Positions 11,904-23,934 of a stretch of DNA of 64,000 nt are shown in pieces. How positions within the stretch are numbered: position 1 is the first letter of the stretch; every line of letters begins with the position of its first letter. The stretch is from Diaporthe sp. PMI_573 (Eukaryota > Ascomycota > Sordariomycetes > Diaporthales > Diaporthaceae): positions 2,775,680 through 2,839,679 of the forward strand of contig JAJTUP010000003.1 in assembly GCA_021399435.1 (NCBI GenBank). Reading direction: 5' to 3'. The notes under the pieces were generated by a model. The model worked only from the letters and a program-made list of their open reading frames with translations, made no database searches and had not been told where the DNA came from. The translations under genes were made by a program, and so were the position numbers.

Positions 11904-14083
11904 TACGCGAGCGAGCCGCTGCTCGAAAAGGTAGACAGCATCCGCTTGGTAACGGTCGAGCCCGAGCTAAGTGAGAATGGCTTGACATCGTGCCAATTGA
12001 AGACGACTGCATTTGCGAGGCGGCCCAAATATGAGGCGCTGTCATACCGCTGGGGCGACGAGTCGACCAAAAAGCCTATCCTCGTCAACGGCATCGAGAT
12101 GGCGGTTACGACTAATCTCTGGGCAGCTCTGCAGCACTTTCGCACAAACCCAAGAGGCACGCCTGTTTGGATTGACGCCGTTTCAATCAACCAGAGCGAC
12201 GTCGCGGAGCGCACTCGCCAGATCCAGATCATGCCGCACATTTACACGCGCGCATCATCGGTCGTAGTCTGGCTGGGCGAGGAGTTTGCAAACGTTGAGC
12301 AGAACCTCAACGTGGACAAGGCCGAGATGGCAACCGATTCGGACCTATATGAGCGCGTCATTGCGGACGAGTACTGGAAACGCGTCTGGATCCGACAGGA
12401 GATTGGTAAAGGCCGACAGGTCCAGCTTCTATTGGGTAGCGATCCTGTTGACTGGGAGCGTTTCATGCACTGGCTCAGCTTACATAACAGCGAGATCACA
12501 CCAGAGGGCAAAGCCAAAGCTGGGTCATCGGCCCAGCGCACACTACACGAAAGCCCTTCGTATTCTGACGGCGACTCGGACAGCGACTGGGACGGGTCGG
12601 TGTCGGACGAGGAACAGAGCACCGCGGCAGGACAGGGAGACAAGGTTGGAGCGGCGGTGCTGGACCATCTACGAAGCGGCAAGTACGACGGCAGCTGCAC
12701 ATTGAAGAGCCTCATTACCAACCACGCTGAGGCTCACGCCAAAGACCCGCGAGATAAGATCTATGGCCTCGTGGGTCTGTCCTCGGACGGACGCGGGTTT
12801 CCCATGGACTACAAAAAGTCGCTCTACCAGGTCTGGGTGGACACCGTCCGCTTCATGAGCGCGAAGAAGCTCCTCCCCAAGGGGCCCGTCCATCGCGTTA
12901 AGTTCCTCCGCACTGTCCGGGCCATGTTGAATCTTGAGGAAACGGTATCGGACGTCGTTGACCTGCACTACACACCCGCGACCCACTGCCCGTTGGCGGT
13001 TGAAGACGACAGCCCGCACGGGGACATAAAGAAGGCCTTGGTGAAGGCCCAAGGCGTGTCCCTGGGAGCCATCATTTCCCTGGGACCCTCTGCGAGCGAA
13101 CTCGTCGCCTCGGTGGAGCTTAGCGATAAATGGGACGGGGAAGTGCAGAGGCTCTACAAAGACGATCTGGAGCGCGCCACTAAAGAGAACGACAACCTCA
13201 TGGAGAGGATACTGGACAGCCAGGACAGCGACATGGTCCAGCTCACCAGCTGGGAGCACTACCGGGCGGACTTTTCCGGATTCGAGCACCACGAGGACTG
13301 TTGGGACTGGTGCTATCCCGGAACACGGCCTGCGCTTGAGGGCGCTTGGAACCACGAGTTGACGAACCCGAAGGAGGCCCGCCTGGCCATGATCACGGCC
13401 GGCAAAACTTCGTGCGACTTCACGCCGTACAAATTTGCATTTGTGTCACCTCAGGCACGGCAGGGAGACTTCGTCTGCCGCCTGTACGGGTACCCCGTCA
13501 AAGACGTGCTCGTCAGGGCTGAAGAGGGCGAGACGGATTCGTTCAGACGCAGCACGGAGACGAGCTTTCACGTGTGCGGCACGGCGGTCATGGCGACGGA
13601 GAAAGACCCCACTCCCAACATAAACCATGAGGAAGGGAGGATGTTTACTGACGGATCCGGGCTGCAGGAGGTGGTGTACGAGTTTCCGCTGCGCGACACC
13701 TTTCACGTGAAGATGGACGCGACGACGATGTATGCCGTCATCTTTGGGAACGAGACTCGCGAAGAAAAACTGAGAAAGATACTGGAGGACTTCAGGCTGA
13801 GCAACGGGGAATGAGAGAATTCTTTCGCGTGGCATTACACCAAGGGCTGTGCGTGGCTCATACACTAAAGCGTGGTAGCATATACCGCCGCCGGAATACA
13901 CATAATAAACATCCACAGGATATTCTGACGACCGAGAGTCGGAACCCACCTAACCCCCATTTTCCACCCCAGAGGAGCTATGATCTAGGCGGATCCAATA
14001 CCGCTGGAGGCTCCAAGGCTATGAGCCAAGGCAGCTTTAGCTTCTCATAGGTTAGTTTGAGAATACAACCACCTCGACGTATT

Positions 14084-14341
14084 TCAGCAAAATGAGACTA
14101 AGTAGATGAATTTACTTTGAGAATCCGTCGCCGACCTATCTCCCTGATAGTTGGGCTTGTTCGAGCAGCAGTCACAAAATTTGTCGCTGCCTCGCGTCAG
14201 TACTAGATCAGGAGTGCCAAGTCGGCCGGGCTGAGGTGTCTGTGGTGGTGTCGACAACCTGTATGGCGACTCGTTGATATCTCTCCAGCGAACGCGCTTG
14301 AGACCCTGTTCCGCAGGTGATACCCTGCTACTATCAGACAT
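14084..14341 (-). CDS. Small hypothetical protein or exon
   Basis: An 85-codon frame from ATG 14,341. It is Pro/Ser-rich (STPPQTPQPGRLGTPDLV) with a CDCC cluster near residue 57 and no recognised domain. Composition looks protein-like but there is no family support. It may be one exon of a longer minus-strand gene. The rest of 13,815-14,757 holds no other feature I can support. Confidence 0.3.
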   Translation of the reverse strand: MSDSSRVSPAEQGLKRVRWRDINESPYRLSTPPQTPQPGRLGTPDLVLTRGSDKFCDCCSNKPNYQGDRSATDSQSKFIYLVSFC

Positions 14342-14911
14342 CGAGGAATCTACGACCTCTAGTGTTGTTTAACCATCACAAAAATCGCACAATCCATTTG
14401 TCCCACGACATTGTGCTTCGGGACCAATATTGCAAGCATACTGATGCTATTTAACACTTGATGTTGGAGCAGTAACAAATCGTGCAGGGCCATTTCTTCC
14501 TATCCCGTGAGTGACTACTGTACGAAACGGTACCAGTAGTCATGCTCAGTTGAATAGATAATATACTGTATCTCCTTTTGCTCAGATGTCATCATCCCTA
14601 CTAGAACAAGACGGGGCCTCGACAAGTCCTCGAAGCTGTCCGGTCGGTGGAATTCAAGAGGCTGATGTAGCTGGTCGATCAACTTCCCGAACCATCTACG
14701 CATTGAGTCTACCCCGGATCTTTGGCCTGGAAATCGCATGCGCCTCATTACAAATTAGTTTAGAATCGCCGTCATAGAGCTGAATGGTATCTATTCCGCC
14801 TCCGGACTCTTTCAGAAGGATTCTGACACGGTTCAGCGGACCTGTATTTGCTTACCTACAATCTCAGAACTGGTACAGATACAGTCAGCGAAAGACAACT
14901 ACGAGGAAAAC

Positions 14912-15671
14912 ATGCGAATCATGACAGTGTCAGCACACGATGGTAGCGGACTAGAGCAGTCGAGCGTACCAAACACGTACTGCTTCTGGTGTCGCATTAT
15001 GTGTTATCGAAGAGAGCTCTGTGAAAGTCCATGGGCCTGGCAGGAGTACTATGAAAATCTTGAGCCGGAAGCTCAACGTCAAATAAAAGTGCTGAACATC
15101 CACACACACTGGGGCGTTATCCCAGTTCAGATTGAATTAGCAGGAGAAAAGAGTCACTACATCCTGATCCAACTATTGGACGCTTCCACATATCAAGTCC
15201 AGCACTTTGAGTTCCTTACCCCGATAACTAGAGTCCCAAGACATGGTCAGTGGTCGGCAGCGGAGGTTGAAACCCTGATTAAGCTCAAGCGAGATGGCCT
15301 AAACAGTCAGGAGATCTACGAATCGAAACGGCTTGATGAGCGATCAGCGAGTGCTATCATATCAAGTATCAAGGCTCTCAACACTCGCACCCGCCAAGGT
15401 CTCCTTCTCTTCGCCAACAGACACCACCCTGAGGGATTCCACGACCATGAACAGATAAGCGGTGCGGACCTCTGACGAGGAAAACTCTCGCATCACCCGT
15501 TCTCCAGCCCCAGCACGTAAGTTTGTCTTAGACAGTCATAGTCAGATAGCTAAGCTGCAAATGGACCTGGGAACCCAATACGACACTCTGACCGACGCGA
15601 TCGGTTCCCAGACCGCTGTATACCATGACTTGATATGGATTAACGAAAGCAGTACTACTGAGAAGACCTAA
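14912..15671 (+). CDS. Hypothetical protein with homeodomain-like segment, two or more exons
   Basis: Exon 14,912-15,461, intron 15,462-15,507 (46 nt; GTGCGG donor, CTGAC branch-like site, TCTCCAG acceptor), exon 15,508-15,671. The splice is in phase and yields 237 residues. Residues about 110-160 (QWSAAEVETLIKL...LDERSASAIISSIKAL) resemble a Myb/SANT-like helix-turn-helix of the kind used to bind DNA. The frame stays open and protein-like upstream of the first ATG back to about 14,758, where an AG could be an acceptor. The real start is therefore probably in an upstream exon. I do not recognise the family. Retention of the frame across a proper intron argues for a real gene. Confidence 0.55.
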
Positions 15672-17087
15672 GTAAGGGGGACGACCTTGGTTAAAGAGAT
15701 GGCCAGGAAAAATTCCAACTTGCCATGATAAAACTTAGGCCTTATAGTCATAAGTCTGTCTTGCCCATCAATTTGGCCAGTCCACCTGCCTTCCACTCGG
15801 TCCTTCATACCCAGCCTCGCCTGGCTGTTTACCATTCTTGTCCATTGTTTCCAGACTCAATATATAGCGATTGTACTCTGGCTGGTGCTTTTTCCCCGTA
15901 TCAACAGGCACGTTAGTTTTGGCAGTGTTGACTGCTTTTTCCGTGTATAATCTTGTCATGGCTTTTTGAGTACGAAGTTTCGTTATCTAGTTCCTTATTG
16001 ATTGTTTCGTGCACTTATGCGATGTTGCAATAACAAATGGTGTTATATCAGTCGCTATAGAGAACAGAGCGAGAACGAGCAAGCAGCGAGATGGGTGAGA
16101 CTAAGCGCGTATAGCGGTCAACGTCTGAGAACAAAAGAGTGGGAAGGCTTTTTCAAAGGCAGTAAAAAGGAAGGAAGCTAGTTGATTTGCTTGGAAGTGG
16201 CTTCCCGAAAGCACGGCAGAAAGGGCTCTTTTATAACCTGGTGTTGTCCTTTATTCCGATTCGTTCAGAGAGTGCGGCCGTATCTCCACGAATAGTTCCG
16301 TCTGTGCGTTAGATCAGCACAGATTTCTTTATTAAATCTATAGTAAAACCATAATTTGTGGGGAAACAGGAATCCACGTTCTCGTCCAACCCATTTGCGA
16401 ATGCAGGGGTGGTATCGAAACACTTCGTGCCTGCGGTTAGTTACTGAGCTTTTATACGTAGCTCTGATGGCTGACGACGAACATAGCGAAGACGTTAGCA
16501 ACAAGGAAACGCGAGACGAGACCGTTGTAATTAACAACTGATTGGGCACGATAACGCCGTCGAAAAAGTGAATTTGAAAACATCGACGCGGAAGATATTC
16601 TAACTAACGTTATTATAAATTGTCACCTCTACAACCAGAGCAAGCTGAACTGCTGGCACGACAGATATTGCGTTTTGGCCAACATTGCAAGGACTCTTGC
16701 ATTGCGCAGGGAGCCCTGCTCTCAACCCAATAGTGGCGAAATGTGTGGTGGGAGAGAGCAGGGGACTACGGGCGTGGATGGAAGCTTCGACCATTCCTGA
16801 GGTAGGGAAAGGAGCAAAAGAGTTTGATCTCCAAGATGTGGTGTCTGTGTCTTCATGCACTGGAAGACAGTCCTGCGATGAAGAAGCATGATTGCCCCGA
16901 GATTCTCGTGGGTAGCCTGCTCATCTGGGGTGTTTACAGGGTCACTCGACGTCGACATAGGACGAGAGCGTTTCATGGCGGTGGCAGTTGCGTGTGGCGA
17001 TGGAATAGAAATGGAATGAGGTTGAAGGGTCGATTACGGGGATCCCAACACGAGCTCTGTCCCAGCCACCGACGTTGCCCAACGGCT
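15672..17087. other. Intergenic DNA; no gene supported
   Basis: About 1.4 kb. Short frames on both strands (for example 16,356-16,541 plus, ending DDEHSEDVSNKETRDE) could be exon pieces, but no splice model or family supports them. Confidence 0.4.
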
Positions 17088-17095
17088 TATATAAG
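17088..17095 (+). promoter_or_regulatory. Candidate TATA box
   Basis: TATATAAG on the plus strand, 130 bp before the first ATG of the hypothetical gene that follows. Confidence 0.35.
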
Positions 17096-17224
17096 CGGCC
17101 CCGCCGGACCGGATCGAGGAACGACCGTGGCGTGGACGCGTACCCTAGTGTTGCATCTACGGGTAGAGGTTTCATACTGACTTCATAGGCTCCCATTACA
17201 CTCGAAAGCTCGACGATCGGAACG

Positions 17225-17837
17225 ATGATAATACCGTTAGAACCTCCAGCCGCGAAAAGACGCTGTACTATTCAGCCGTCACACAAAGAAAACGACATTT
17301 CCATCTTTGTCCAAGGATGGCTCCAGCATCTAAACTCCCGCTGGCAAATATCCAGTTGGCCTTTCGGTCTATGCCAAGCACCAGATATTGGTATCGGCCC
17401 TTCCTTATCCTTTCAGTCATGTCCGTGAGGTGCTTGGGGTCTCACCTACAGACAGACTCTAGTTTAGCCTGCCTGGAGGAAATGATCCTGAACACAACAT
17501 ACTCATACGCAACGACAATGACTGGATGACCCCTCTCAACGAGCTCTGCGTGGTCGGTGTGCCCATTTGCGAAGACGACAGTCTGCAGGCACCCGCCACC
17601 CCTCACATTTTCCTTCATTGCTACGGTCCTATACCACACCCAGTGGCTGCCTCAGACAGGCCAGCTGCCTCAGACAGGTCAGTACCTGGTATAAGGCGCT
17701 ACGCGAAGCCTGCCGGTTTCTCTACGCATGTCGACTACCTGACCGCCAGCGGCAACGAGCTTGATGATGAGTATCTGCCCCACGTCAATATTATACCAGA
17801 CCACATAGAGCCAGGGCACCTAGAGCTTCGTCTGTGA
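17225..17837 (+). CDS. Hypothetical protein, at least two exons
   Basis: A convincing 3' exon runs from about 17,453 to the TGA ending at 17,837: LPGGNDPEHN, NDNDWMTPLNELCVVGVPICEDD, then an Ala/Ser-rich stretch and an acidic end (HIEPGHLELRL). An AG acceptor precedes it (CTCTAGTTTAG). Two candidate 5' exons begin at ATG 17,225 (MIIPLEPPAAKRR) and ATG 17,317. A donor GTATCG near 17,389 joins the second in phase, so the exact model is unsettled. No family recognised. Between 17,639 and 17,685 GCTGCCTCAGACAGG and GCTGCCTCAGACAGG-like units repeat, giving ASDRPAASDR. Confidence 0.4.
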
Positions 17838-17902
17838 TGGGGATGGTTGTTACGGGGGTTGCAGCACTAAGTGGAGCACCAGAATCGGAAGATTTAGTCG
17901 TG

Positions 17903-18124
17903 CTAGCAGCAGATATCGATCTTGGACATATCATGGGTGAGTTGCTTGACAGAGGCGATTCCATCATATACGTTCGACGTTTCCATTTGTACAGTAACTA
18001 TTTTGGATGATGTTTGAGACAAATGGAGCGACGCGTACTTATACGAAGGAAACCTGTGGTCGACGCGCGTCAAATGACAAAATTCATAAAAGTCACTGCA
18101 GTCGCCTAATTCGTATTTCGGCAA
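17903..18124 (-). CDS. Possible exon of a minus-strand gene
   Basis: A 73-codon frame (LPKYELGDCSDFYEFCHLT...) with protein-like composition and no ATG at its 5' side. An upstream AG could be an acceptor. No family was recognised and no partner exon found. The 18,125-18,846 stretch beyond it shows nothing supportable. Confidence 0.22.
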   Translation of the reverse strand: MPKYELGDCSDFYEFCHLTRVDHRFPSYKYASLHLSQTSSKIVTVQMETSNVYDGIASVKQLTHDMSKIDICC

Positions 18125-18846
18125 ACTACGGTCCCTGTCTGTAATTCACGGAGTACTTCAATCTAGTTCTCCGCAGGACACTCGCCTCAATTTCAAGATA
18201 TAAACATAAAAACAAAGAAAGCCCTCGTACAGCGTATAGTGTATGTATTGTACTTTACCACAACATTTTTATTTGAGTGAGTACTTCTCTAAGATACTGT
18301 GAAATCTGCAGCAGTCGCGACTTTATTCCACACCAATAACTTATACTGTAGTCGATATACTTTCCTGGTCATGGAAGACATGCTGTACCCTAACCGCGAT
18401 ACGATACATACTGTGTAAACTCTACCTGATTCTGATTTGAATCAGATACCTTTTCCGGTTTCGATGGAAAGATCTAAACCCTCACTTCAAACAGAGAGGC
18501 TCACTCGGCTGCTTCCTGAGACCGGCTTACTCCGTTGATGGGGTAAGGCTACTTACCTAAGTAGTCTTGGCCTCTTAGTTAGACACATGTTCCTCAGCAC
18601 CATCTGACCCTTCCACTTCACTCAATTTACGCTTTCTAGACAATCTTTGGGCCAAACTATGGCCTTCAAAGGTCTCGTACTCGATAGACTAAGTTCCTTC
18701 TACTAGGCCACATCAGCCGAATATGTCAAGTCTTGTGACAGACCCTACCACTACTAAAACTTTTCTACCGTATCCCTTGCTACTTTCACACCGATTCTTT
18801 CACTTGTGGTTCTACATCTCGTGCCCTCCATCAAAGTTCTCTCAGG

Positions 18847-19253
18847 TTACTCATCTACAGAGCGAATGTGACTAAAACCATCAATGTCCGAGTCATCTCT
18901 TGATCCAATGTGTTGATCACTCTGTGCCGGCGCAATCATCTGGGAACAGCGCTCACAAATATATACTTGGCGTTGAGCAGGGTTTTGGGGCTGGAAAGCT
19001 AGTGTTAAATCTGAATCGGTTGTATACAGAACTATCACGGTTGAAATAAACATACAAATCTGGACAATAGTGAATAAATATGGCGTTCAATGCGCTGAAT
19101 GTAAACCATGAGTTCCGACAAGTTCGATTGTAATTTTTTCGTGGTGTCGGCTTCCCTTAGAAACGCGCGGTGCCAATGTGAAACTGTCTCCCGTAAAAAG
19201 TTTATCTCATTCTCCAATGCTTGAGGTCGGATTGATGGAAGGTGAAACGACAT
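18847..19253 (-). CDS. Small two-exon coiled-coil protein
   Basis: Exon 1 is 19,253-19,056 (ATG, MSFHLPSIRPQALE). The intron is 19,055-18,991 (65 nt; GTATGT donor, TTTAAC branch-like site, TTTCCAG acceptor). Exon 2 is 18,990-18,847, ending TAA. Both splice ends are in phase 0 and give 113 residues. Exon 1 encodes an amphipathic helix (ALENEINFLRETVSHWHRAF...LSELMVYIQRIERHI) likely to form a coiled coil. Exon 2 carries a CERC motif and an acidic tail (GSRDDSDIDGF). No signal peptide or membrane segment. Family unknown. The clean intron is the main evidence that the gene is real. Confidence 0.5.
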
Positions 19254-19563
19254 TGTGTCTTTGATATAAATCTGTTTATAGAATAGTCTGAATAACTATC
19301 GAGATTGGAATAAATGAGCGGGCTAGTGTGTTTATCTTTCATTTCAACTCAGTTCTGGAGTCTTCACTATTATATAATTTTTTTCCCCAATCTTTCTCAG
19401 TTCTTCATCGCGGTACTTCTCAAAAGTGGCTACATTTTATGTATCGAATAGCAAGGATTGTAATCCTTCTCACAAGCTAGTATTTCAATAATGTACTTTC
19501 GTCGCTCTGCAATTCGGCGGGAGCGTGGCCCATGCCCCTTTCTACTTCTGACTTCCGACATCG

Positions 19564-19590
19564 ACTTTCCACTTTCCACTTTCCACTTTC
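19564..19590. repeat. 7-bp tandem repeat (ACTTTCC)n
   Basis: Four consecutive near-perfect ACTTTCC units in otherwise unannotated intergenic DNA. The surrounding 19,254-20,300 holds no gene I can support. Confidence 0.8.
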
Positions 19591-20289
19591 GAGTTTCTAA
19601 CACCTGTGTATGTAACCTACTGAGCTTTTCAAGTGAAACGATCAAACTGCGTATCTTGGACGTAAACCCTGACTCACCCGGTTTTTGGGACCCAGGAACA
19701 TGGTTGATTTCTCGTTCAAAATACCTAAACCGTTTTCCAGAATGCTCTACAGGGATTGGGAAGGAATATAGAGTTCTATGTATTCTACTCTATATACTTT
19801 CAATACCGTTTCTCGTACTCTAAAGTACTCCTGGGACTTCCCTTGTGAACTCCATTCAACAATTAGCTTCATTTTAATGTTGATTTTCTGGAATCATGTT
19901 TACTGTACTTACTGTACTCAACCGCGCTAGCCTCACCTCTCAGCGTTGCGTGCTGTTTAAAGTCTCACAAAAAAGGACATCCTGTAAAGAAGTATGCAGA
20001 AGTAGAATTGTGATACGCAGTCAAAGGTTTTTTGCGTGAATGGCCGAGCAGTTAATTTTGGATCTGAACTGTATTTTTGCCTCGTATTGTGGCAATTCTC
20101 GGCTTATAATGGAGAAAGTAGGCTGCCGATAGTTGCCGTGGTCCTCCGTCTCTATGGTCCCAGGCATCGTGAACTACCACTCTACAATCAGGCGACTGAG
20201 TCCACGCCTAGAAGGTCAGTCGTGACGGTTCAGGACGAGATGTACAAGCTCATCTTAGACTGCACTGAGAACGTCAACATACTTGGGGA

Positions 20290-20567
20290 GTATAAGCTTG
20301 CCGTGCTCTTGGAATTACCTGGATGAGAGACGACAGAAAAGGTGACAAGGCTCGACCTGACACGTGCTTACCTGAGCAAGTATATACCCCTTTCCATGAG
20401 CCACTCAAGTGTTCCCACAACCTTCCTGTCAACCATGTAACCAAGATCGCCGTCCATTGGAAGCTTGGGAACAAGTACCTTCGAACATGCAATATATTTC
20501 GTCGCATCTGTATAGTATTTCTGCCATCGACTATCGAGTGTATTTTGTTCCATACATCAGAGAACAT
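20290..20567 (-). CDS. Possible small two-exon gene
   Basis: An ATG at 20,567 opens a frame reaching a good donor (GTAAGC) and, 54 nt on, an acceptor (CATCCAG). Splicing there keeps the frame open for 29 more codons to a TGA. No domain is visible. A plus-strand frame at 20,036-20,326 partly overlaps and is an equally weak alternative. Confidence 0.25.
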
Positions 20568-20729
20568 ATTGTACTGTGCTTTAATTGCAATGTATAGTAT
20601 ATATTAGGTGATCAATCACTACTCTGCTAATTTCCGATTGATATCGTTCCAAAGGTCCATTCCGCTAGAGCACATTCTGGTCTAGTGTCCTGTCTCCTTC
20701 CACAATTTTTCCCAGCACGCATCACTCGA

Positions 20730-22970
20730 AATGAGCGCCAAGTCGTCTCCTGTAACCGCAGATTTGCCCTACCCACAAAGATACCGCTGCACCACCCGAC
20801 GTCGCCCGCCAGAGTGTAAACAGCTCGTGCCGTCCGGGAGAGCCTTCAAAACAGGCAAACGCTGTTCATGAACAGGGCTGCGGTCCATTGGACGTCATCA
20901 GCGTGAGCAACTCGGTGACTTCAGCAGATTTCATTTCTGCGCAGAAAGCACTTTTGAAATGCAGGACATTAGGAATCTATGCAGTTCGACGCAGGTTCGA
21001 CTGCAGAGCTTGTACCAGGCCTTTAGTTCCTGGACTAAAATGCCCGCAGGTGTTGCTGTACTCGTGAATAATGACTTGCGAGCCATTGGACGCCAACTCG
21101 TTACTACAAGCCATTTGTGCTGGATGTTGCACAATGCCCTCGATAAACAAGACCCATGCCTACTCCTGCTATCGAACAAACAAAACCTCACATCAGACGC
21201 CTTGCAATGGCTGGAGCCGATGATCAACTGTAGCTTCGTGCTCCAGGTCCTCCACGAACTCCTCAACAGTACCCTTGCTCAGGAAGGTGTAGCCGTATGC
21301 GAGCAGCGTGACCTGGAACAGGACGCCTCGCGCCCCGCCCTTGCCGATACGTGCCACTCCATCATGCAGTGTCCGCCTGAGCTGTTCGCGGAGAAGTCGC
21401 AGCAACTCAGGACGGTCAACGGGGTGAACGAGCATCGCCACTCTGTCGCCGGTGGAGCGCGACGTTGGGGCAGTTCTCGTCAAGCAATCCCCTTCGGACT
21501 AATCCGAGGAGGCATTTCTGCGTGCAGTATTCGCAGCGGCGCACAGACGAACCTCCACTGTCATCGCGCGGCCGGCGGGCAAGTCCTCGCTGGCTGCGCT
21601 GGCCACCTTGGCCCCGTTTCCTCGGCTGGTCCGGGCTTGGGGTGTCCGGAATTTGCGCTCCTGACTCGTCGTCTGATGGTTCCGGAGTCCGCTCGCTACC
21701 CACACTCGTCGGCTCGATCTGTCTCAGCGCGATTCTTCTTCCTGCGGAAAAGATAAGGCGATCGATCCGCGGCCTAATACGTTCTGGCCTGGTATCTCGG
21801 TGAGCTGGGTGATGCCTTCCCCCCGCTGATCGGGATAGAACGCAGAATCGTTTCATAATCTTCTGTCCATGTCTGGTCAATGGCGAAGCAAGGCTGTGCG
21901 AGCATATAAGGCACTGCGGCATCGCGGAGGACGAGGAGATTGACTGGGAACCACGTGCAGAAGTCGACTTATCAGCGCGTGTATCACGGCGGCTTACACG
22001 CTCGCTGGCGCGGCGACGCGTTCAGGAAGTTCTACCGATTTCATTGACCCGACGATAGAAGAAGAAGATGGGGAGGATAGGATGGATAGTGCGGAGGGCG
22101 ACAAGGTCTCTCGAGTGGTTATTGATCTTACTGGTGATAATGATAGTGACGATGGCATCGTATAGGGGGGTTGCGCCGCAGCTGAGACGAGTCATGTAGT
22201 GAGCTTTAGAAACGCAGCCTCGTACCATCACGACCCTTTCGCTCCACGACGGCCCCGCTCTAGTTGCCAAATGGCCCAGTGAATGGAATACTGTTAATGG
22301 TCAGCGCGGCCAGGCTCGTGGAGACGATTCGTGATCTCAAGCAGTGAGTTATCACCGTCGGGACAAACCTTCACACCAGCTTGAGCTTTGTTCGGCCAAA
22401 GCCCGATCATGACTAGGCGTGCCGCTGGTGTCCGCTCGCCATGTCGTCTCGTCTGGCTCAACTTCAGAGTGGTTGATGGCGATTTCAGATATCTGGCTTG
22501 TGTCAAAACGAAGAGGCTCCCTTCGGGTCGGTCGTCGGAAGCCACCACGGCCAGAGGCATAATCTCGTTTGACCCTACTAGGGTATCGTTTTCTCGCCAA
22601 GTTGTAGAATCTTGGTCAAAGCCGGCCGATATATGTCTACCATGGCCATATCGTCCTCTAGGATTTGCGACACTCGGAGGGGATACATGCCGGCCGACCG
22701 CCGTCGCCCGGCAGGAGCCGCCGTTCTTGCCCCCGCGGATCTGCCTCCGACCTGCTAGTGTTCGACGCTCCTCACGAGAGCGCATTGCTTGACTGGATCG
22801 GCGGACACTTTCATCTGCTCTCCTCGCCGCTACCGAAGCCCGCGACCGAATCCTTCGGGGACGGGCCCATACTCCGGGTGAAGGACCTCGCTGTTCATGC
22901 TTCCATCGTCCAGATCACCGAAGAAGGCGCGAATAAAATCCTGCCCAACGAAAGAAGTACTTGATGTCCT
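20730..22970 (-). pseudogene. Decayed fungal protein-kinase-like gene
   Basis: Minus-strand fragments in order resemble a kinase-like family common in filamentous fungi. An Arg/Glu-rich helical segment (SREERRTLAGRR) lies near 22,785. A Ser/Glu/Pro-rich linker with CEYCTQKCLLGL and DENCPNVALH follows (21,922-21,430). The start of a kinase-like fold (GARGVLFQVTLLAYGYTF, FVEDLEHEATVDHRLQPLQGV) covers 21,430-21,193. A frame change lies at about 21,430-21,460 and a stop follows LQPLQGV. Downstream translation no longer follows the family. Positions 21,930-22,290 include a plus-strand acidic frame ending VIDLTGDNDSDDGIV that may be unrelated. Probably non-functional. Family assignment is from memory of the motifs. 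Confidence 0.5.
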
Positions 22971-23384
22971 TCCCTCGAGTTTATACATACGCCTGTAGAG
23001 TAGTAGATTGATAAAGCTGTTTTATTAATAGTCATTAATATTATTACAACCATTTTACCTGGCTGGCCAGTGCAACAGTCTACGTCGTCGTTCTCCTAAC
23101 AGCGATGCAAGTTGACCTCGCGACCGAGTCCCTCGCCCATAGCGACGCGTTCCAGTCGGTATCTTAGCGCCCCTCATTGGCATCTCGTTCATTCTGCTTG
23201 CATTCTGCTGTGTTTTTATCTATAACTGGATTAAGGCCGTTGACCGTAGGAAGAGATGTCTTGGCTGGGATTGATGGGAACCGTGCTCGGCGGTGATGCA
23301 GGCATGAGCCTACCTGTTAGTAGTCGCCTCGACACGCTGTGTCTGAGCAGGCCATTGGGGTTGGCGCGCAGCCCGCGTTACCCA

Positions 23385-23515
23385 CGGCAGTTACAAGCTA
23401 AACTACATCCAGGCCCACATCCTTGCCTGTCTCTATTACGGCCAGCTCAGACGCGTAATCTCGAGCTTTCGTCACATCAGGTTTACATGCCTGGCAATCA
23501 TTAACAAGCTTCAAC
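23385..23515 (+). pseudogene. Fragment resembling a fungal Zn-cluster transcription-factor middle region
   Basis: A plus-strand frame reads SYKLNYIQAHILACLYYGQ then LRRVISSFRHIRF and CLAIINKLQP and ends at a TAA that is also a potential GTAAGT donor. The spacing resembles the fungal-specific transcription-factor domain. No Zn2Cys6 cluster or flanking domain is nearby, so it is a scrap or an isolated exon. Confidence 0.3.
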
Positions 23516-23934
23516 CGTAAGTAGATAAAAGGTTTCCTGCCGCGGAAAATGCCTGCTAACAACCATAGATCCATAGACCAATTAAGCAAGAAGGCGACAA
23601 AAATAATCGAGGCGCTAAAGAAAAACCCCGGGCCATGCGTAAATCCTAAGTCAGAGAAGACTGCTGTTATAGACACTAAGCTTCTCGTCGCCTTTTGGTC
23701 CTACTATTAATTAGAGAGGTAAGTAATCTAATTCTAGTTTACTGGGCTATTAATCTAACTGCCGTAATAATATTCTTGCTAAGTTAAACCTCGTTCCTTC
23801 TGGAATTCTCTAATACAAGGACATTCTGTCGTACCCAGATCTTATGGTAATACAAAAAAGGCTAGGCTTCTTAGACAAAGTTACATACAGCTACGCTACG
23901 TAGCTCTACCTATAAAAACGGCTAAATAGAATCA

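Larger units (their letters stand above)
10028..13814 (+). pseudogene. HET-domain gene split at codon 9 by a pogo-type transposon
   Basis: The first exon part is 10,028-10,053 (MATPANEP plus two bases of codon 9); coding resumes at 11,906 and stops at TGA 13,812-13,814. Leaving out the transposon and one copy of its TA duplication gives one uninterrupted 644-codon frame without introns. HET motifs are complete: YEALSYRWGD (residues 51-60), VWIDAVSINQ with an RASSVVVWLG strand (about 90-128), VWIRQEIGKG, and DPRDKIYGLVGLS further on. HET domains trigger cell death on heterokaryon incompatibility. Downstream of the insertion the next frame-compatible ATG is near 12,099, inside the HET domain, so a functional product from the disrupted allele is unlikely. 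No other break was seen, which suggests a recent insertion. Excision could revert it, apart from footprint bases. Confidence 0.85.

Noticed and set aside
12669..13355. 228-codon minus-strand frame inside the HET gene
   Set aside because: Lies wholly antisense to a well-supported HET coding region and has no motif.
20959..21756. 265-codon plus-strand frame
   Set aside because: The minus strand of the same DNA carries recognisable family motifs (CTQKCLLGL, GARGVLFQVTLLAYGY); the plus frame has none and is an antisense shadow.
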